A stretch of DNA of 64,000 nucleotides from Alteromonadaceae bacterium BrNp21-10 (GCA_030418115.1 JAUHQD010000004.1:1-64000), one strand, 5' to 3'. Positions 1-13,768 are shown, numbered from the stretch's first letter. The notes: a model not told the origin generated them from the sequence alone. Made by a program: numbers and translations.

Positions 1-1
1 A

Positions 2-169
2 CGTTTTTTTAGAAGCTATAAAACCGAATGGATGCCTAAGTATGGCTACAACAATTTTGATGAAGCTAAGCAGGATGCGCTGAATTACATAGTGAGGCAT
101 TACAATACAAAACGTGGACACAGCTATAACAACTATATGACGCCAATAGCAACTGAAATGGCGGCTTAG
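2..169 (+). CDS. IS3-family transposase (OrfB), C-terminal end only
   Basis: Partial gene that enters from the left window edge. The frame reads 55 residues to a TAG stop and shows the typical end of an IS3-type rve/DDE integrase: an RFFRSYKTEW block (family: ERFFxSLKxEW), then YIVRHYNTKRGHS and a YMTP motif shortly before the stop. These elements move by copy-paste through a circular intermediate. The DDE residues lie outside the window, so whether the element is intact cannot be judged. The insertion end should lie shortly after the stop, in about 170-215, but I could not delimit the terminal inverted repeat without its left partner. Confidence 0.8.
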   Translation, partial: RFFRSYKTEWMPKYGYNNFDEAKQDALNYIVRHYNTKRGHSYNNYMTPIATEMAA

Positions 170-246
170 AAAACACAACTCCTATTCGTGTACAGATTTA
201 GTTGACCACTACAAGTTTACCTAACTAAAACTAAAGAGTGGTTAAT

Positions 247-927
247 ATGAAATATCTCATCTTTATTGGTTCCGTCAGAGAAAGTTCTCCGCCCAATCCT
301 CCTAGGCTTGGTTTGCGGGTTGCAAAGGCCTGTCAATATTCCATGGACGATTTAGCTGCCGATGTCAGCGTAGAGTTAATTGATCCCTTAGACTTCAATT
401 TAGACGCTATATTCAAACCACACTTTGCCTATGGTAAAAGCTCGGTGCCTAAAGATTTGGATATGCTAGCCACAAAAATTAAGAATGCAGACGGCTTTAT
501 CATGGTAAGCCCAGAATATAATCATTCGATGAGCCCGGCACTTTCGCATTTACTCAACCACTTCGGTAGTTCGCTTTTTTCTTATAAGCCCAGTGCCATC
601 GTGACCTATTCTGCCGGACAATGGGGCGGCTGCCGCGCGGCGGTGAATATGCGTACCTTCCTGTCAGAATTAGGCTGCCTACCGGTGTCGGCAATGGTGC
701 ATATTCCCAAAGCCCAAGACGTATTTCAGGAAAATGGCCAAGTAGTCGAAGGGGCTGACGCAAAACGCTGGGCGGGTTACATACACCGAACCTTTGCCCA
801 ACTGCATTGGTGGGCAAATGCCGCTGCAGAGCAACGAGCTATTGTTGCACCAGATAGCGTGGCCAAAGCATTTACGCGAGACCCATCACAGAGAAATGCA
901 CCAGCGAGTGGTGATGACCAAGGATAG
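247..927 (+). CDS. NADPH-dependent FMN reductase family protein
   Basis: A 226-residue flavodoxin-fold protein of the NAD(P)H-dependent FMN reductase family. It starts with the phosphate-binding strand/loop IFIGSVRESSPP and has the family hallmark SPEYNHSMSPALSHLLNHF near residue 90, followed by a Gly-rich SAGQWGGCRA stretch that in relatives contacts flavin. Members reduce flavins or quinones with NADPH; the substrate here is unknown. I chose the ATG at 247, which follows AAAGAG by about eight bases, over an in-frame GTG at 238. The C-terminal ~30 residues (after the TFAQLHWWA helix) are polar and less family-like. It is a lone gene between an IS3 end and a dispersed repeat, so it may have been acquired. 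Confidence 0.8.
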   Translation: MKYLIFIGSVRESSPPNPPRLGLRVAKACQYSMDDLAADVSVELIDPLDFNLDAIFKPHFAYGKSSVPKDLDMLATKIKNADGFIMVSPEYNHSMSPALSHLLNHFGSSLFSYKPSAIVTYSAGQWGGCRAAVNMRTFLSELGCLPVSAMVHIPKAQDVFQENGQVVEGADAKRWAGYIHRTFAQLHWWANAAAEQRAIVAPDSVAKAFTRDPSQRNAPASGDDQG

Positions 928-971
928 CAATGGTGATGTCATACCTGTGGAAACAGGTACCTACTGTTTTG

Positions 972-1218
972 ATTGGCTGTGCCAACCGTCATCCTGACTT
1001 TTTTCGTCTGCCATCCATGGCAGCCAAGCCTATTTTTCACGGACGAAAAATAGGCGAAAAAGTCCTTCGCGACGGCAACTTTCTTATTCCGAATTGAATG
1101 CCCATTCTAATGTCGAACCGGCGCGAGGTAACATCCATGTAAAGCACGCGCCTTTGCAAAACATCCATGTTTTGCTATTCGACGAATGGACATTAAATTC
1201 GGGAAAGTTGAGTCGCAG
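972..1218 (+). repeat. Hairpin-rich dispersed repeat, copy 1
   Basis: About 245 bases that recur at 25236-25550 (same orientation) and 26625-26862 (opposite). In order: a TTGGC/GCCAA mini-palindrome at 973-985, a CTGCCAT-CC-ATGGCAG hairpin at 1008-1023, a 10-bp stem CCTATTTTTC/GAAAAATAGG at 1029-1054, then a long stem whose arms are 1076-1096 (CAACTTTC...CCGAATT) and 1196-1210 (AATTCGGGAAAGTTG). Inside the long stem lie smaller hairpins, including GCAAAAC-ATCCAT-GTTTTGC at 1156-1175. It covers most of the 928-1330 gap between the FMN reductase and the next gene. The short open frames across it (e.g. 794-997) have no family resemblance and I do not call them. Confidence 0.8.
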
Positions 1219-1330
1219 ATGCCGACCTGTAAGTTCGATATAAAATGAAAATATAGAAAGCACTAGAAGTGAATATTATAAAACAGTTGACTAAAATCAG
1301 CGACGTAGGGGCACAAGCCACTATAACTTG

Positions 1331-1792
1331 TTATAACTCACTAGGGTTTGGAGCACGGATGAACGTCTTACATAAAGGACATTCCCACTTATAACTTGAG
1401 AATGAGGCTTTAGAAGTAACCATTGCGGTACCTAATTTATGATGAAGACTAATAAGTTTTCCATCAGCTTCAAAACATTTTGTGCACCATGGTCCCGTTC
1501 CATAGCCTTTTACTTCACTTTCTTTGGGAAGCAAAATATTACCTTCTTTTTTTACGAGATTTTTTAGATCATCTATGACTTGCAGTGTGCGAATTTGAAG
1601 TCTTAAATTTACAATTTCTTCTTGGGCCTCAACGAATTGCAATTTGGCATTAGCTAAATTTTCAGTGATCTCTGCTAACTTCAGTTTAACTTGTGCTTTC
1701 TCAAGTGAAGATGATGCATTCTGAATTTCTTTTGTAATATCAATTGCGGTTTTAACAGCACTTAAACCTGCTGTAATTGATGTAATATCCAT
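1331..1792 (-). CDS. Hypothetical protein: N-terminal coiled coil, C-terminal zinc ribbon-like CxxC pair
   Basis: A 153-residue protein I cannot assign to a named family. Residues ~1-85 are Ala/Glu/Lys-rich with a heptad-like pattern (LEKAQVKLKLAEITENL and following), suggesting a long helix or coiled coil. The C-terminal third has two CxxC knuckles (WCTKC and WECPLC) about 40 residues apart, as in a zinc ribbon. No signal peptide or membrane segment is seen. The ATG is preceded by AGAGGA at about 12 bases. It is the last gene of a small minus-strand group behind a broken DUF2188 gene and a 44-residue zinc ribbon protein. This AT-rich group differs from the housekeeping genes that follow and looks like accessory cargo. 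Confidence 0.6.
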   Translation of the reverse strand: MDITSITAGLSAVKTAIDITKEIQNASSSLEKAQVKLKLAEITENLANAKLQFVEAQEEIVNLRLQIRTLQVIDDLKNLVKKEGNILLPKESEVKGYGTGPWCTKCFEADGKLISLHHKLGTAMVTSKASFSSYKWECPLCKTFIRAPNPSEL

Positions 1793-1869
1793 ATTTTATC
1801 AAGTCCTCTATGTGTTATAACGCCGCAATAATCCGCCCGAAATGGGGCGTTATTGCGGCGTTAAATTAA

Positions 1870-2018
1870 TTAGCCTTTAGGAGGATAAGAATCATTACCG
1901 TGACTATCCTTACCACCAATTTCACCGTCTTTTTTGTAAATGACTAATTTCTCTAGTTCTATCTACGGCGTCTTGCTTTGTATCAAAGTGACCCGATAAG
2001 CGTTGACTTATTACTCAT
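1870..2018 (-). pseudogene. DUF2188 family protein, broken by frameshifts
   Basis: Read on the minus strand in three frames, this 149-base stretch gives MSNKSTLI, then SGHFDTKQDAVDRTREI, then ELEKLVIYKKDGEIGGKDSHGNDSYPPKG and a stop. That is the order of a DUF2188 protein: a HFDTKxxAV helix, a LVIHxKDG strand and a C-terminal SHGNDPxPP motif. No single frame spans it, and the first frame stops after about 11 codons, so at least two frame changes are needed; part of the middle is also missing. A good ribosome binding site (AAAGGAG, about eight bases before the ATG) remains. DUF2188 proteins are small and of unknown function. Sequencing error cannot be excluded, but two shifts in 150 bases favour decay. 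Confidence 0.65.
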
Positions 2019-2031
2019 GACTAAACTCCTT

Positions 2032-2166
2032 TTATGGTGTGTACTCAGTTTCTTGACATTTAGGGCAAGGAGGTAAAGTATCTGAATTATCATCCAACAC
2101 AACGACCTGACCACAATTGTCACACGTATACGTACCTTTTCCTGGCTTTTCTCCAGTTGTCGACAT
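2032..2166 (-). CDS. Small zinc ribbon protein (44 aa)
   Basis: A 44-residue protein, MSTTGEKPGKG..., with two CxxC knuckles (CDNC and CPKC) 17-20 residues apart that form a rubredoxin-like zinc ribbon. Its end, PPCPKCQETEYTP, matches a widespread family of small stand-alone zinc ribbon proteins whose role is unknown. The start codon follows GAGG at about eight bases. The stop lies 13 bases before the DUF2188 remnant, and the ribosome binding site of that gene falls in the gap, so the two were probably co-transcribed. The coding region is too short for standard ORF cut-offs, but the regular CxxC spacing and the ribosome binding site support it. Confidence 0.7.
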   Translation of the reverse strand: MSTTGEKPGKGTYTCDNCGQVVVLDDNSDTLPPCPKCQETEYTP

Positions 2167-2344
2167 TATCACTTCCTCTTTCATTTCCCTTGAAATGGCA
2201 CATCACTTATCGTGAGGGATACGCGGTAAGATGCCACGAAATATAACAGCTTATTATCTAGACCTTACAAAGTACTTACCTTGTATGGTTACTTTGTTAT
2301 TTATGTCACTACTTTGATCAAGTATGGGCTTGATGTCAATGTGT

Positions 2345-2691
2345 GCCTAGCGGAGCTAGGCATCTGATCCCTATTCAGTTTTGTAAAAAGGGGATTCAGA
2401 TCAGCAGGCCGCTATTCGAGACAGGGATGTCGAGAAAACAACGGCAGAAGGGATGTGGATTTGTTGTGGTAGCGGCCTGCCTGAATCGGCTTTTTACGTT
2501 GTTAACTGGCTAGGGCGCCGTGGGGTTCCAAGGGGACTTCGGCGAAAAGTCCCCTTGGGCGTTGTCGCCGCTGCGACGCCCAAGGCAACAATCTATGACA
2601 AAAGCCGATTTGCGTAGCAATTAATGAAAGATCCTCGTGCGGCAGGAGGCCGCCTGAAAAAAGCCATGGAATGGCCATTGGCGCAGCCAAC
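2345..2691. repeat. Second hairpin-rich intergenic block, distant relative of the dispersed repeat
   Basis: Most of the 551-base gap 2167-2717 between the zinc ribbon gene and pepQ. It holds a stack of inverted repeats: GCCTAGC-GGA-GCTAGGC (2345-2361); an 11-bp arm pair GCAGGCCGCTA/TAGCGGCCTGC (2404-2414 and 2470-2480); a perfect 12-bp stem CCAAGGGGACTT/AAGTCCCCTTGG (2528-2539 and 2547-2558); and a competing 10-bp stem CCTTGGGCGT/ACGCCCAAGG (2553-2562 and 2576-2585). The stretch GGCGAAAAGTCC...GCGACG...GGCAAC resembles the same part of the dispersed repeat. A 63-codon frame across 2502-2693 looks like an artefact of the palindromes. The 2167-2344 part shows nothing I can name beyond upstream sequence for the zinc ribbon gene. 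Confidence 0.5.
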
Positions 2692-2711
2692 AAAAAAAGC
2701 CACTGCTGGCT
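2692..2711 (-). terminator. Intrinsic terminator of pepQ
   Basis: On the minus strand AGCCA-GCAG-TGGCT is followed directly by a run of six or more T, seven bases after the pepQ stop codon. A second, similar hairpin with a T run (GCCAT-TCC-ATGGC) follows at about 2656-2675. Confidence 0.7.
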
Positions 2712-2717
2712 GTTGGC

Positions 2718-4136
<1,419 letters not shown>

Positions 4137-4142
4137 TTAATA

Positions 4143-6077
4143 CTAGAGTAGTTGCCCATCTTTGGTGATTTGCATATTGGCTAACTCAGAGAATAAATTT
4201 TGCTCGTCACCCAGCAAGCGCAAATAAATTTGCTTATAAGCCATGACGGCTTTGACGTAATTGCGGGTTTCTTTATAAGGGATGGTTTCCACCCAAATAT
4301 CCATGGGTAAGCTGTCTTCTTCCGGCAACCACCTTTTAACTTTTCGCCATCCGGCATTATAGGAGGCGGTAACTAAAATCTGGTTGTTGTTCATCTTATC
4401 CATCAGGTAGCGCATGTATTGAGTGCCAAACTGGGTATTCGCCTGTGGATCAAATAAGGTACTGCCGCTCACCCGTTTTTTAGCTAGATATTTAGCAGTG
4501 CCTGGCATCAGCTGCATTAACCCCCGCGCACCCACGCTGGAATTCGCATCGGCCATAAACGAACTTTCCCGACGGGCGATGGCAAATGCCCACGCGGGAT
4601 CAATATTATTATGTTCAGCATTGGTGACCAATTGATCTTTATAAGCCAAGGGGAAACGCCGCTTAACGTCATCTAAATAACCCACCCGTGAGAAAGTAAA
4701 TATGGCTTGGTCATGCCAACCCCAACTGTCGGCAATCACTGCCGCCATCAGACTTTGTTCGTCAGTTAATTGGGTTTGTAATGACATCCATTCCCTACGA
4801 GCACTGACATGACGTTTTAATTCAAGAAATTCACGGGCTCTTTTTGCCGCAGGTAGTTGTGCTACCGACGAAAGTTGTTTTGCATCATATTGAAGCGGAG
4901 AGTCTGCCAATTTGGGGGCTTCATTTAATTTACCGCTGGCCAAAAAGCCATAGTAATGGCGTTTATCGGATAACGATTGGAAAGCACTTTGCGCCTGTTC
5001 AGTGGCCTTTAATTCTTCAAAACCACGAGCCTTCCAATATTGGAAAGAATAATCACTCGCTAACTCTGCTGGTGCCGCGTTAATAATATCCACCACTTTT
5101 TGCCAATTCTGTTGGCGCAATAAATGGGCTAAATGCCAGCGAAAAATTTCTTTATCATCAAATTGTTGATTGGCGGCTTCTAACCACTCGCCGGCTTTTT
5201 TATGATTGGATAAGGCTAAGCTTACCGCAAAGCGCTCAGCCACTTGTTGCTTTTGCTCTTCACTAAACACGAATCTCGCCTGCAACTTATACCAACTATT
5301 TAAAGCTAAATCGCGATCATGCCAGACTAATCGGCGCAAGCCATAGGTGAGTATCTCGGTTTCTTTGTCCATGATCTCACCTGGGAACATCGATGGCCGA
5401 CTGACAAAACTGGGGGAGCGTCTTACCTTTAACCACAGGTCTGCTAGATATTGCTGATTTTTAGGCAGTAATTTTTTGAGATAAGGCAACAAGGTGTGAT
5501 TACCACCATCCGCAGCTAACACCGCTCTATCCCAAACTGCTTCTGGTGTTCTGCGACCGGCTTTAGTCCAATAATCCAACACCGCGTTGCACTCTTTAGG
5601 TAACGATTCGCCGGTTAACCATAGCTCATCAATATCGTTAAGCACATTGACTAAATCACTCTTCAAATCAATCTGAAATTGCAGTTTATTACAGGTTAAC
5701 GGGGTGCTACCGATATCTCGATAAAAATGTAGGAACAGCGCTTTTTGCTTTTTGCGGGCCAAATACCTCAGCCACTTTTTACGCAATGGCTGATCTAAGG
5801 GGGTGTTTTCATACTTGGTTAAAAAAGATTCAATCTTCTTTTTATTCGATAAATAAGGAAAGTGGATTAAGGTTTTTAATTCAACATAAGGGTATAGCGG
5901 ATAATCGGCTAGTTCCTGTTTAAGAAACTGGTATTCAGAACTATTAGGATTGTGGGCAATACTTTCCGCCCGTGGAAAATACTCTCGTTGTTGTTGCAAA
6001 TCAGCTGCAACAACCGCTTGCGTATTTAAATAACACAGACAAACAAAAAACAACCATCCAGTACTTTTTCTAGCCAT
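4143..6077 (-). CDS. slt: Soluble lytic murein transglycosylase
   Basis: Periplasmic Slt70-type lytic transglycosylase (644 aa), which cleaves the MurNAc-GlcNAc bond in peptidoglycan and forms 1,6-anhydro-muropeptides during wall turnover. A signal peptide is visible (MARKSTGWLFFVCLCYLNTQAVVAA). A long alpha-superhelical U/L domain covers residues ~30-470. The C-terminal SLT domain starts around residue 490 with AIARRESSFMADANSSVGARGL; the Glu of RRESSF is the catalytic acid, followed by MQLMPGTAKYLAKK and ASYNAGWRKVKRWL. The length matches the family (E. coli 645). It lies between pepQ and the divergent fadBA operon; the 214 bases to fadB hold both promoters. Confidence 0.93.
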   Translation of the reverse strand: MARKSTGWLFFVCLCYLNTQAVVAADLQQQREYFPRAESIAHNPNSSEYQFLKQELADYPLYPYVELKTLIHFPYLSNKKKIESFLTKYENTPLDQPLRKKWLRYLARKKQKALFLHFYRDIGSTPLTCNKLQFQIDLKSDLVNVLNDIDELWLTGESLPKECNAVLDYWTKAGRRTPEAVWDRAVLAADGGNHTLLPYLKKLLPKNQQYLADLWLKVRRSPSFVSRPSMFPGEIMDKETEILTYGLRRLVWHDRDLALNSWYKLQARFVFSEEQKQQVAERFAVSLALSNHKKAGEWLEAANQQFDDKEIFRWHLAHLLRQQNWQKVVDIINAAPAELASDYSFQYWKARGFEELKATEQAQSAFQSLSDKRHYYGFLASGKLNEAPKLADSPLQYDAKQLSSVAQLPAAKRAREFLELKRHVSARREWMSLQTQLTDEQSLMAAVIADSWGWHDQAIFTFSRVGYLDDVKRRFPLAYKDQLVTNAEHNNIDPAWAFAIARRESSFMADANSSVGARGLMQLMPGTAKYLAKKRVSGSTLFDPQANTQFGTQYMRYLMDKMNNNQILVTASYNAGWRKVKRWLPEEDSLPMDIWVETIPYKETRNYVKAVMAYKQIYLRLLGDEQNLFSELANMQITKDGQLL

Positions 6078-6204
6078 ACACTTCTTTATGCAGATTCACA
6101 GCAAACGCGCCATATTTAGCTAACCTTAAGCTAAATGTCTGACAAGTCAACGCTCGACGTTAATTTCAGTTAGATTGTAATCACCAACGCATTCAAACGA
6201 CCAA

Positions 6205-6222
6205 TCTAAACGCTTGTTTGAA
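6205..6222. promoter_or_regulatory. PsrA-like operator in front of fadBA
   Basis: TCTAAACGCTTGTTTGAA contains AAAC-N4-GTTT, the core of the site bound by PsrA, the TetR-type fatty-acid-responsive repressor of beta-oxidation genes in pseudomonads and alteromonads. It overlaps the -35 hexamer of the predicted fadB promoter, which fits repression. A further TTCAAAC half-like word lies at 6192. The psrA gene itself is not in this window. Confidence 0.5.
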
Positions 6223-6241
6223 TTATGTTGATATTTATAAC
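6214..6241 (+). promoter_or_regulatory. Predicted sigma-70 promoter of fadBA
   Basis: TTGTTT (6214-6219), a 16-base spacer and TATAAC (6236-6241) lie about 50 bases before the fadB start codon and overlap the PsrA-like palindrome. Confidence 0.45.
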
Positions 6242-6291
6242 TAGATCGTCAAGAATTGACGCCCCTACAGCATGTCCTCGGAGAAAATAAA

Positions 6292-9623
<3,332 letters not shown>

Positions 9624-9656
9624 ATTTTAATACGTTAATCCCACGCGGATTAAGTT

Positions 9657-9694
9657 AAAAGCCGCATTGAACTAGTATTCAATGGGGCTTTTTT
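9657..9694 (+). terminator. Intrinsic terminator of fadBA
   Basis: Stem AGCCGCATTGAA/TTCAATGGGGCT (one mismatch) with a six-base loop and then six T, about 35 bases after the fadA stop. Confidence 0.75.
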
Positions 9695-9734
9695 ATTGTC
9701 TATATATTACCTATGCAATTCCAGCTCAGGAACA

Positions 9735-10157
9735 TTAGTAAGCAAACAACTGCTTGAGATCTTTAAAGGCTTTAAATTCTAGGGCATTACCACAGGGGTC
9801 CAGTAAGAACATGGTTGCTTGCTCACCTACTTCACCTGCAAAACGAACATAAGGCTCAATCACGAATTGAGTGCGCGCGGCTTGTAGCTTGTCAGCTAAC
9901 GTTTGCCATTGCTCCCAACAAAGCACCACACCAAAATGTGGCACCGGCACCGATTTGTTATCCACCTCATTATGTTGCGGTTGTGAAGGCATGACCTCAA
10001 CTAAATGGGTAACCAACTGATGACCAAAGAAATTCCAATCTACCCATTGGTTAGAAAAACGCCCTCGCTCACAACCCAGTAACTCACCATAAAAAGTCAT
10101 GGTGTTCTGTAAATCGGTAACCGGAATAGCTAGATGAAATGGCTGTATTGATGACAT
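9735..10157 (-). CDS. VOC (glyoxalase/bleomycin resistance) family protein
   Basis: A 140-residue vicinal-oxygen-chelate protein made of two beta-alpha-beta-beta-beta repeats. The N-terminus HLAIPVTDLQNTMTFYGELLGC is the classic VOC start (metal-ligand His, then a DxxxxxxFYxxxLG helix), and the C-terminus FLLDPCGNALEFKAF ends with the strand that carries the last metal-ligand Glu. VOC enzymes include glyoxalase I, ring-cleaving dioxygenases and resistance proteins; the sequence does not tell which reaction applies. Close relatives are usually annotated only as VOC family proteins. It is a single gene with no clear functional neighbour, convergent with fadBA. Confidence 0.8.
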   Translation of the reverse strand: MSSIQPFHLAIPVTDLQNTMTFYGELLGCERGRFSNQWVDWNFFGHQLVTHLVEVMPSQPQHNEVDNKSVPVPHFGVVLCWEQWQTLADKLQAARTQFVIEPYVRFAGEVGEQATMFLLDPCGNALEFKAFKDLKQLFAY

Positions 10158-10544
10158 TTAAAATTGATCCTTATGCTGAATTTATATAAAAATTTCCGAA
10201 ACCAAAGGTGCGACACCTAGAAAATATAACATTTTGGCCATTAATGAATTGTTAAAGACGTAAATATTCACTTCAAAACCTCCAACGACAAACCTTATCT
10301 CTCTCTTTTTTTAGACTAGTTTGATTCTTAAAAATTAAAGGTAATCCAATTTAATTATATCTACATTTTAAAAAAACCTTATGAATCAATGAATACAGCT
10401 CTCGATCAAGATATACAACGCATTGTTTTACAAGATGTTAACGCTTTAGGCGAAAATTTTGATCAGAAAAACCAATCGCTTCTGTGCATAAATTAATGGC
10501 GGGAAAAATTCCGCAACTATGACAACACACTCGAGGAGAACGTC
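10158..10544. other. 387-base AT-rich intergenic stretch
   Basis: It separates the divergent VOC gene and the small exported protein at 10545. I see no repeat, RNA fold or terminator. It must hold both promoters, and the strong GAGGAG ribosome binding site of the downstream gene lies at its end. A 35-codon frame at 10389-10496 has neither a good ribosome binding site nor any family resemblance, so I do not call it. Confidence 0.4.
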
Positions 10545-10859
10545 ATGAAAAAAGCAATATTAGTAATTGGTATGTTATCGGCATTTACTGCAAGTGCATC
10601 GATGGAATCTACCCCCAAGTTTAAGCTTATTGGTGATATGAATTATTCCAAATTCTGTAAAGCCGTGTTGGAAGATGATATCAGCATGTTCAAGTATAGT
10701 TTGATGAAGAAAGTGGGTATGGTTGCCTCTACTCGCGCTGGCGTATTACGTAAATTGGTATCGGCAGATGGAATGACCTGTGCTGGGGAAAACCTACTTA
10801 CCTTTGCCAAAACCCGTGATGCCCAAGAAGTCTACGCTTATCTTGTGCAGAACAGCTAA
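10545..10859 (+). CDS. Small exported hypothetical protein (DUF3718-like)
   Basis: A 104-residue protein with a short signal peptide (MKKAILVIGMLSAFTASASM), so it is probably periplasmic. The mature part has two Cys (SKFCKAV and MTCAGENL) that could form a disulfide, and ends NLLTFAKTRDAQEVYAYLVQ. The Cys pattern and the Asn-Leu-Leu-xF-Ala block resemble small DUF3718-type proteins of alteromonads and vibrios, but I am not certain of the family. The ribosome binding site (CGAGGAG, eight bases before the ATG) is strong, and a perfect terminator follows, so it is a monocistronic, well-expressed unit. Function unknown. Confidence 0.65.
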   Translation: MKKAILVIGMLSAFTASASMESTPKFKLIGDMNYSKFCKAVLEDDISMFKYSLMKKVGMVASTRAGVLRKLVSADGMTCAGENLLTFAKTRDAQEVYAYLVQNS

Positions 10860-10890
10860 GATGATGGGTTGTAACATCATCCCTAAGGCT

Positions 10891-10918
10891 AAATAGCCTG
10901 CGCCGCAGGCTATTTTTT
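10891..10918 (+). terminator. Intrinsic terminator after the small exported protein gene
   Basis: Perfect 10-bp stem AATAGCCTGC/GCAGGCTATT with a three-base loop, ending in a T run, about 30 bases after the stop codon at 10859. It sits between this gene and the convergent aldehyde dehydrogenase gene. Confidence 0.85.
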
Positions 10919-10925
10919 CTTTAAT

Positions 10926-12311
10926 TTACAATAAACGTTTTAGCCAAGACAATTTCGACCGGCTGAAAGGCGGATAGCGCAAAGCGATATCAAACCAAAA
11001 ACTACGCTTCATCACCGCTTTAAGGTGACTAAAGGTATCGAAACCAAAACGGCCATGGTAACTCCCCATGCCACTGTTACCGACACCACCAAAGGGTAAC
11101 TCAGGGTTAGTCATGAACATCATACCATCGTTGATACACACACTACCGGCACTGGTTTGTGCTAACAGCATGTCTACCCATGATTGATTTTTAGAATATA
11201 CATACAATGCCAATGGCTTAGGTCGCTGATTAATAAAAGCCGCGACATCTTGCAAATTATCCACGGACACAATGGGTAAAATCGGCCCAAAAATTTCTTC
11301 TGTCATTACCGCTGAATCGAGGTCTGGGTTGAGCACCAATGTAGGAGCAATATACAAGGATGATTCATCACATTCACCACCGAGCACAACGACTTGCCCC
11401 TCTAGATAGCTGCTTAAACGCTGATGGTGACGTTTATTAATGATCCGTCCATAATCGGCGTTTTGCTGGCAATCTTCGCCGTAGAATTCCAATAAGGCAG
11501 ACTTTAATGCCTCGATCAGAGGTGTAGCAAAATGCTTGTCTACCAATATATAATCTGGCGCGACACAGGTTTGCCCTGCGTTCATCCATTTACTCCATAC
11601 GATACGACGAGCTGTTACCGCCAGATTGGTATTCGCATCCACCACACAAGGACTTTTACCACCCAACTCTAATGTTACCGGGGTTAGGTGCTCCGCTGCG
11701 GCACGCATTACCACTTTGCCAACTTGCTCACCGCCGGTATATAAAATATGGTCAAAGGGCTGTTGTAATAACTCAGTGGATTCGGTAACGCCACCTTGAA
11801 TTACCTTAAACGCTTTAGGATCTAAATATTGAGAAATGAGTTTCGCCAACAAAATCGAGGTGTTAACCGCTAACTCGGAGGGCTTCAATACCGCACAATT
11901 ACCGGCGGCTATCGCCGCAATAAGAGGGGCAATTAACAATTGGAAAGGGTAATTCCATGCGCCCATAATCAACACCACACCTTTAGGCTCGGGGAGCAAA
12001 TAACTTGCACCGAGCTGGGCAACAATAGGGGTAGAGACTTTGCGCGGCTTAGCCCATTTATTTAAATGGCTTAATGTATGTTTGATATCGGCGACTACAA
12101 AACCGATTTCTGTGGCCCATGATTCTTGTTCAGATTTATTGAGATCTAACTTCAGGGCGGCGATAATTTCGTCTTGGTGATACTCCGTCATGGTTAACAA
12201 CTGCTTTAACTGCATGCGCCGCCATGCTAACGAACGACACTCAGCGGTTGAAAAATATTGTTTCATTGATGTAATTTGTGCAGCTACCTCAACGTCGTTC
12301 ATTAATCTCAT
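10926..12311 (-). CDS. Aldehyde dehydrogenase (class 3 / coniferyl-aldehyde dehydrogenase-like)
   Basis: NAD(P)+-dependent aldehyde dehydrogenase (461 aa) that oxidises an aldehyde to the acid. It shows the cofactor-binding GAWNYPFQLL and GNCAVLKPSE blocks, the catalytic base Glu in LELGGKSPC (about residue 218) and the nucleophilic Cys in NAGQTCVAPDYIL (about 251), followed by EEIFGPILPI. The length under 470 and the GAWNYPFQL motif place it with the short class 3 enzymes (fatty, coniferyl and benzyl aldehydes) rather than the 480-500 residue classes. The substrate is not readable from sequence. A start three codons in (12302) is also possible. It lies downstream of purA but behind the purA terminator. 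Confidence 0.88.
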   Translation of the reverse strand: MRLMNDVEVAAQITSMKQYFSTAECRSLAWRRMQLKQLLTMTEYHQDEIIAALKLDLNKSEQESWATEIGFVVADIKHTLSHLNKWAKPRKVSTPIVAQLGASYLLPEPKGVVLIMGAWNYPFQLLIAPLIAAIAAGNCAVLKPSELAVNTSILLAKLISQYLDPKAFKVIQGGVTESTELLQQPFDHILYTGGEQVGKVVMRAAAEHLTPVTLELGGKSPCVVDANTNLAVTARRIVWSKWMNAGQTCVAPDYILVDKHFATPLIEALKSALLEFYGEDCQQNADYGRIINKRHHQRLSSYLEGQVVVLGGECDESSLYIAPTLVLNPDLDSAVMTEEIFGPILPIVSVDNLQDVAAFINQRPKPLALYVYSKNQSWVDMLLAQTSAGSVCINDGMMFMTNPELPFGGVGNSGMGSYHGRFGFDTFSHLKAVMKRSFWFDIALRYPPFSRSKLSWLKRLL

Positions 12312-12411
12312 CCGACCTGTTGTATAGAAAAAGTAATTTAAATGACCTCAGCATATTAAGCAACCGTTAAAAATATAACCTCTCAATACTCAATTGAATT
12401 GGCTAGATATT

Positions 12412-12440
12412 AAAAAAGCCGCTAATAAGCGGCCTTTTTT
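12412..12440 (-). terminator. Intrinsic terminator of purA
   Basis: On the minus strand a GGCCGCT-TATT-AGCGGC stem is followed by six T, about 18 bases after the purA stop codon. A-T tracts on both sides could also let it act on the other strand. Confidence 0.8.
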
Positions 12441-12457
12441 AATATCAATGATGAACA

Positions 12458-13768
<1,311 letters not shown>

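Noticed and set aside
2502-2693. 63-codon frame in the second hairpin block
   Set aside because: It is built from palindromic stems, has no ribosome binding site and resembles no family.
2400-2700. Retron msr/msd-like or CRISPR-like array
   Set aside because: No reverse transcriptase or cas gene is near, and there are no regularly spaced direct repeats; the block consists of inverted repeats only.
10389-10496. 35-codon frame before the small exported protein gene
   Set aside because: No good ribosome binding site and no recognisable motif; likely chance in AT-rich sequence.
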